This document shows, in pieces, positions 43,174-46,397 of a stretch of 46,397 bases of DNA. Source of the stretch: Treponema sp. (GTDB taxonomy: Bacteria > Spirochaetota > Spirochaetia > Treponematales > Treponemataceae). The stretch spans positions 1 to 46,397 of the forward strand of contig JAFLSN010000018.1 of assembly GCA_022510905.1 (NCBI GenBank). Direction: 5' to 3'. Both the position numbers and the translations under genes were made by a program. Within the stretch, counting starts at the first letter, position 1. The number at the start of each line of letters is the position of its first letter. The notes under the pieces are model-generated. The model saw only the letters and a list, made by a program, of their open reading frames with translations. It did not search any database and was not told the origin of the DNA.

Positions 43174-44025
43174 TCAGTGTATGATAGATTTTTGCAAAAA
43201 TGAATATACGAACGCGAATAAAAAAATCACGGCATTCATCAGCACAATGGAGGCCCCGGTTGCGGCTCCGCTGTAATAAGAAAACACAAGACCCGCAATG
43301 CCACTCACCAGCGAAATAACCACAGCGCCGCCGATATACCGCGCGGTATTTTTACTTAGCGCGCGGCTTGTGGCGGCAGGGAGCACCAGCAAACTGTTTA
43401 TAACCAACAGGCCTGTCCAACGAATGCTGACTGTCACAATGCCCGCAACAAGCAATGCAAACAGCAGTTCAAGCGCACCAGTTTTTATGCCGCGGCTATG
43501 CGCCACCGCAGTGTGCAGGGTGGCAAGCAGCATATGATTAAAGAAAAAAATCCACACCACCACGGTCAGCAAAAACGCCCCCAAAAGCAAGGCGATTTCG
43601 GCAGGCTGAATGCTCAAGATGTCGCCAACCAGATAACGCTGATATTTTGAAAAACTTCCGCCGCTACTCAAAAGCACAATTCCCAAGGCCACCGCAGTTG
43701 CAGAAAACACACCGATAACCGTATCCGCTGAAGCAGAACCATTCCGTTTGACCAAAATAATCGCACAGCCCAGCACCAATGAAAACAGCACCATTGCAAG
43801 CGTTGGTTCATGCACACCGGCAATCATGCCCAGCGCAATGCCAGTGAGAGCTGAATGCCCGATGGCATCTGAAAAAAACGCCATGCGATTTGCGACAACG
43901 ACCGTTCCCAGAACGCCAAACAGCGGACACGCCACAAGGATTGCAAGAAACGCATTTTTCATAAATGCAGGTTCCAGCCATGAAACAGGAAGCAGCGTTT
44001 GTATCAGCTGGTACATAAAATTCAT
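43174..44025 (-). CDS. znuB: Zinc/manganese ABC transporter permease
   Basis: The 283-residue membrane protein of the ABC-3 (ZnuB/TroC/MntB) family has about eight helices. The family motif is seen in VANRMAFFSDAIGHSALTGI (His in the first cytoplasmic loop) and in IRWTGLLVINSLLVLPAATS, AGLVFSYYSGAATGASIVLM. The start at ATG 44025 follows GGAGG 10 bases upstream and overlaps the stop of the ATPase gene as ATGA. It forms the transporter with the adjacent ATPase and binding lipoprotein. Metal specificity (Zn, Mn or Fe) cannot be decided from the permease. Confidence 0.93.
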   Translation of the reverse strand: MNFMYQLIQTLLPVSWLEPAFMKNAFLAILVACPLFGVLGTVVVANRMAFFSDAIGHSALTGIALGMIAGVHEPTLAMVLFSLVLGCAIILVKRNGSASADTVIGVFSATAVALGIVLLSSGGSFSKYQRYLVGDILSIQPAEIALLLGAFLLTVVVWIFFFNHMLLATLHTAVAHSRGIKTGALELLFALLVAGIVTVSIRWTGLLVINSLLVLPAATSRALSKNTARYIGGAVVISLVSGIAGLVFSYYSGAATGASIVLMNAVIFLFAFVYSFLQKSIIH

Positions 44026-44870
44026 ACCGTAGTTTCCTCCGTAGATTGAACGGCACGAGGTGGCCACAAAGCGCCAAAGGCCTGGCTAAATTCCTCTGTT
44101 TGATAGGTATCGTGCACGGTACCTACACGCGCACAACCTTGGTCAAAAAACACCACACGATCCGCGTGTTTTGCCACAAGGTCAAGGTCATGGCTTACCA
44201 GCAGGATAGTCATGTCGTAGTTTCGCCTGAGCGAAGAAACCAGGTCATAAAACACGGAAAGTCCTCCACGGTCAACGCCGCTTACAGGTTCATCCAAAAG
44301 CAGAATATCAGGCAAAGGAAAAATAGCAAGAGCAAGAAGAACACGTTGCATCTCACCGCCAGAAAGCTCTCCCATGCGCCGGTGCGAAAGCTGGTGCACA
44401 TTTGTGGCTTTTAGAATTTCACGCACCAATTCGCGGTCTTTTTTGCGATGCGGAAACCACACGGGCCACCGAGAAACAGCGGCAAGCACCACGTCTTCCA
44501 CACTGACAGGGCTTTCTTTTTCAAAAAAAATACTCTGCGGTACATACCCAAAACGAGGCTTTGTGGTTGTGACAGGTTTTGTGCGATACCGAACAAAACC
44601 GGCTGGCACCTGGACAGCCCCTGCTCCGGCATGCTCACGGTGCAGACTGCGTTCGCTTTCAAATGTGATTGTGCCACTGTGCGGAATCATGTTTAACAAG
44701 GCTTTGATAAACGTGGTTTTTCCAGCACCGTTTTTTCCAATGATTGCGGTGAGCTCACCGCAATGCAGATGCAAGTTCACATCGTGCAGGATGGTCTGGC
44801 TTCCAACTTTTACCCCAAGATGTTCAATGCGTGTGCAGCACACATGGCTTTTTCCAAGTTCACATGCCAT
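44022..44870 (-). CDS. znuC: Zinc/manganese ABC transporter ATP-binding protein
   Basis: The 282-residue ABC ATPase has Walker A GKNGAGKTTFIKALLN, Q-loop YVPQSI, signature LSGGEMQRVLLAL, Walker B DILLLDEPVSGVDRGGL and H-loop LVSHDLDLV. An extra basic segment of about 25 residues (SLHREHAGAGAVQVPAGFVR) lies between Walker A and the Q-loop. The N-terminal extension has a Cys pair (SHVCCTRIEHLGV). ATG 44870 follows GGGAG and lies one base after the znuA stop; the 19 upstream in-frame residues belong inside znuA. Confidence 0.95.
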   Translation of the reverse strand: MACELGKSHVCCTRIEHLGVKVGSQTILHDVNLHLHCGELTAIIGKNGAGKTTFIKALLNMIPHSGTITFESERSLHREHAGAGAVQVPAGFVRYRTKPVTTTKPRFGYVPQSIFFEKESPVSVEDVVLAAVSRWPVWFPHRKKDRELVREILKATNVHQLSHRRMGELSGGEMQRVLLALAIFPLPDILLLDEPVSGVDRGGLSVFYDLVSSLRRNYDMTILLVSHDLDLVAKHADRVVFFDQGCARVGTVHDTYQTEEFSQAFGALWPPRAVQSTEETTV

Positions 44871-44871
44871 G

Positions 44872-45768
44872 TCACGGTGCTCCCAGAAACTGCTCAAGCA
44901 CGGCCGTATTGCGCTCCATCGCCGCAAGGTATGCGCCAGGTTCCAGCGGACCTGTCACCGCAGGGTCAAGCTCGCCAACGGAAAGCCCCGTTTCGCTGGC
45001 AATAACGCGGGCCGCGCTTGAAGCGTAATCCGGCTCCGCAAACAGCGCCACCATGGAATGCATGGACTGGCTCCGCCTGATGAGCGCGACCAGCGAGGCC
45101 AAGTCCTTTGCGCTTGGCTCCGTGCCAGCTTCCCGCTCAATCACGGCCACAATGTTCAGCCCGAATTCAGATGCAAAATAAGTAAAGGCTTCGTGAAAGG
45201 TTATGATTGAAGCACCAGCGTATCTGTCAAGCGCACTGTGCATGGAATCCGAAAGCGCGGAAAGCTGCCGCAAATACAGCTCGGAGTTTTGCGCATACAA
45301 GTCTGAGTGTGTGCTGTCAAGCCGCGACAAACCTTCTGCAATCCGTGAGGTTTGGTATGAAGCACCCCGGGGCGAAACCCACACATGAGGATTATTGTCA
45401 ACCAGGGAAAAACCTTCCGAAGCGACAACAGTCTTTTCAGAAGAAACCAAAGAAATCGCTTTGTCTAAAAAATCCTCCATGCCAGCGCCATTCACCACCA
45501 GAATGTCACAAGACTCAAGAGTACGCATGTCCTTTGTTGTCAGCTGGTAGTCATGCAGGCATCCAGTATTTGCAGGAGCCAGCAGCGAAAGGGAAACGCC
45601 CGGAACATTGCGGGTGATGTTTAGAAGCTGAATGTAAAGCGGATAAAACGTGGCGCAAACCAAAAGCGGTTTTTCAGGCACAACAACAGACCTGGCGGAT
45701 TTATTTTTTGTACAACCACACATGGCAAGCACAATCACACACAGCAGCAAAATTCGCAGACGGTTCAT
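44872..45768 (-). CDS. znuA: Zinc/manganese ABC transporter substrate-binding lipoprotein
   Basis: The 298-residue cluster A-I (ZnuA/TroA) lipoprotein has a signal peptide with lipobox LAMCGC. Metal-ligand regions of the family are visible: TGCLHDYQLTTKDM, NNPHVWVSPRGA, ITFHEAFTYFASEFGLNI and MVALFAEPDYASS. The His-rich loop usual in high-affinity ZnuA proteins is missing, so the protein is closer to TroA-like binders of Zn or Mn. No Shine-Dalgarno site precedes ATG 45768. A short palindrome TTAGACTAA (45776-45784) lies just upstream. It is the first clear gene of the minus-strand znuA-znuC-znuB-gph-mutS2 operon. Confidence 0.93.
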   Translation of the reverse strand: MNRLRILLLCVIVLAMCGCTKNKSARSVVVPEKPLLVCATFYPLYIQLLNITRNVPGVSLSLLAPANTGCLHDYQLTTKDMRTLESCDILVVNGAGMEDFLDKAISLVSSEKTVVASEGFSLVDNNPHVWVSPRGASYQTSRIAEGLSRLDSTHSDLYAQNSELYLRQLSALSDSMHSALDRYAGASIITFHEAFTYFASEFGLNIVAVIEREAGTEPSAKDLASLVALIRRSQSMHSMVALFAEPDYASSAARVIASETGLSVGELDPAVTGPLEPGAYLAAMERNTAVLEQFLGAP

Positions 45769-45780
45769 GGTAGCTTTAGA

Positions 45781-46035
45781 CTAATAAAAAAACGCAACAA
45801 ACGCAAGCAGAAATACACCGCAGAAGCAGGCAGCGGCCAATGCACCGAACCACCACCAAAATAAGCGCCTGCATTCGCCAAAACAGGCTTGGACAGGCAG
45901 CGGCAGACCGCCGTTCTTTGTACAAGCGCAAAATCGGGCTTCAAACAATTTTCTGCTTCCCCGGCGCAAAAGCAAGTCCCGCCAGAAAGGGGTTTTGCCG
46001 TCCAAGCGGAATTTTAACAAAACCCGCCCGGGCAT
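45781..46035 (-). CDS. Small zinc-ribbon-like membrane protein, tentative
   Basis: An 84-codon frame ends 12 bases before znuA. Its middle (ARFCACTKNGGLPLPVQAC, then FGECRR) looks like a scrambled double zinc ribbon of the FCxxCGxxLP type. The C-terminus is a clear membrane helix (WWFGALAAACFCGVFLLAFV). A CAGGGA site precedes ATG 46035. If real it would be the first gene of the znu operon. The cysteine spacing (CxC and CxxxC) is abnormal, so it may be a decayed copy. Confidence 0.4.
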   Translation of the reverse strand: MPGRVLLKFRLDGKTPFWRDLLLRRGSRKLFEARFCACTKNGGLPLPVQACFGECRRLFWWWFGALAAACFCGVFLLAFVAFFY

Positions 46036-46049
46036 GATTTCCCTGTGCC

Positions 46050-46078
46050 TTGTGCCAGTGTCTGCAATCTGTTATAGT
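46050..46078 (+). promoter_or_regulatory. Promoter of the right-edge sensor gene
   Basis: TTGTGC (46050-46055), 17 bp, TATAGT (46073-46078). The same space holds a minus-strand candidate for the znu operon (TTGTCG, 18 bp, TATGAT). The shared sequence TGTTATAGTTATATCA (46070-46085) is palindrome-like and loosely resembles a Zur box. Confidence 0.55.
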
Positions 46079-46135
46079 TATATCATAGTATCTGCATCTA
46101 ATTATCGACAACATCTTTAAATTACGGAGAAACCA

Positions 46136-46397
46136 ATGAAAGAAAAACGTCATACTTCGCTTGCCGCGCTGCTATCGCTTTTGGGAATTGTGCCGGTGGT
46201 GGTCAGCTCGGTGTTTTTGTGCGTGGCGGCTGTGATGCTTTTGGGGCGCATTGTGCGGACGAACGTGCGGCAGCAGGTCACGCTGTCGCTTGATTCGCTT
46301 GACATGCAGATTGCCGCAGTCTTCACGCCCTACCATGAGCGGCTCGATACCTTCGCAATCGCGGTGGAGGAGGGGCAGGACAGGAACAGCCTGAACG
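46136..46397 (+). CDS. N-terminus of a membrane sensor, probably a chemotaxis receptor, partial
   Basis: ATG 46136 follows GGAG. The first 87 residues include a basic start (MKEKRHTSLAALLSLLGIVP) and a long membrane segment (VVVSSVFLCVAAVMLLGRIV). An extracytoplasmic region begins RTNVRQQVTLSLDSLDMQIA, then AVFTPYHERLDTFAIAVEEG. This resembles the Cache-sensor start of a methyl-accepting chemotaxis protein. The signalling domain lies beyond the window, so a histidine kinase or cyclase is not excluded. Confidence 0.6.
   Translation, partial: MKEKRHTSLAALLSLLGIVPVVVSSVFLCVAAVMLLGRIVRTNVRQQVTLSLDSLDMQIAAVFTPYHERLDTFAIAVEEGQDRNSLN

Overview
The window looks like the chromosome of an anaerobic, moderate-GC spirochaete, most likely a host-associated Treponema. 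This rests on protein-family resemblance (several lipoproteins with Treponema-style lipoboxes, chemoreceptors, a TroA/ZnuA-type metal transporter, MutS2, pyruvate formate-lyase and rubrerythrin). No rRNA is present, so the genus is an inference. About 30 genes are well supported, with one tRNA (initiator fMet).

Layout. 1-2.9 kb: end of a serine hydrolase, a 22-bp-period array of palindromes upstream of an HU-like DNA-binding gene, a duplicated HU gene tail, a ribbon-helix-helix (RHH) gene whose 3' end runs into a tandem array of 41-bp units, and a small lipoprotein. 3-6.9 kb: two co-directional lipoproteins (LRR and OB-fold) divergent from an XRE regulator, then an outer-membrane-type protein. 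6.98-8.13 kb: two further 41-bp-period arrays (9 and 18 units). 8.4-19.2 kb: tRNA-fMet, purC, bpt, argS, a J-domain gene, a Na/Pi cotransporter gene, clpS-clpA-aat and an ACT-domain gene. 20-25.5 kb: grpE, dnaK, dnaJ and a GH27 alpha-galactosidase. 25.9-33.3 kb: chemoreceptor, acyl-CoA ligase, IlvY-like regulator, a secreted YD-like protein and rubrerythrin. 34-39.7 kb: pckG, pflB and tpiA. 39.8-46 kb (minus strand): a metal ABC operon znuA-znuC-znuB followed by gph and mutS2. A second membrane sensor gene begins at the right edge.

Functional themes. Bpt, Aat, ClpS and ClpA together make a complete bacterial N-degron (N-end rule) tagging and unfolding pathway. GrpE, DnaK and DnaJ form the Hsp70 system. 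PckG, PflB and TpiA fit fermentative central carbon flow.

Non-coding structure is the most unusual part. (1) Three tandem arrays share a 41-bp period and a common core; one of them encodes the tail of an RHH protein. (2) A dispersed intergenic element has inverted arms that differ between copies by compensatory changes. It shares its terminal motif with two decayed IS1595-family transposase copies, so it may be an IS-derived non-autonomous element. (3) At least seven genes have sigma70-type promoters whose -10 box lies 5-13 bases from the start codon, which points to leaderless translation. One is a 34-codon upstream ORF that overlaps the pckG start by ATGA.
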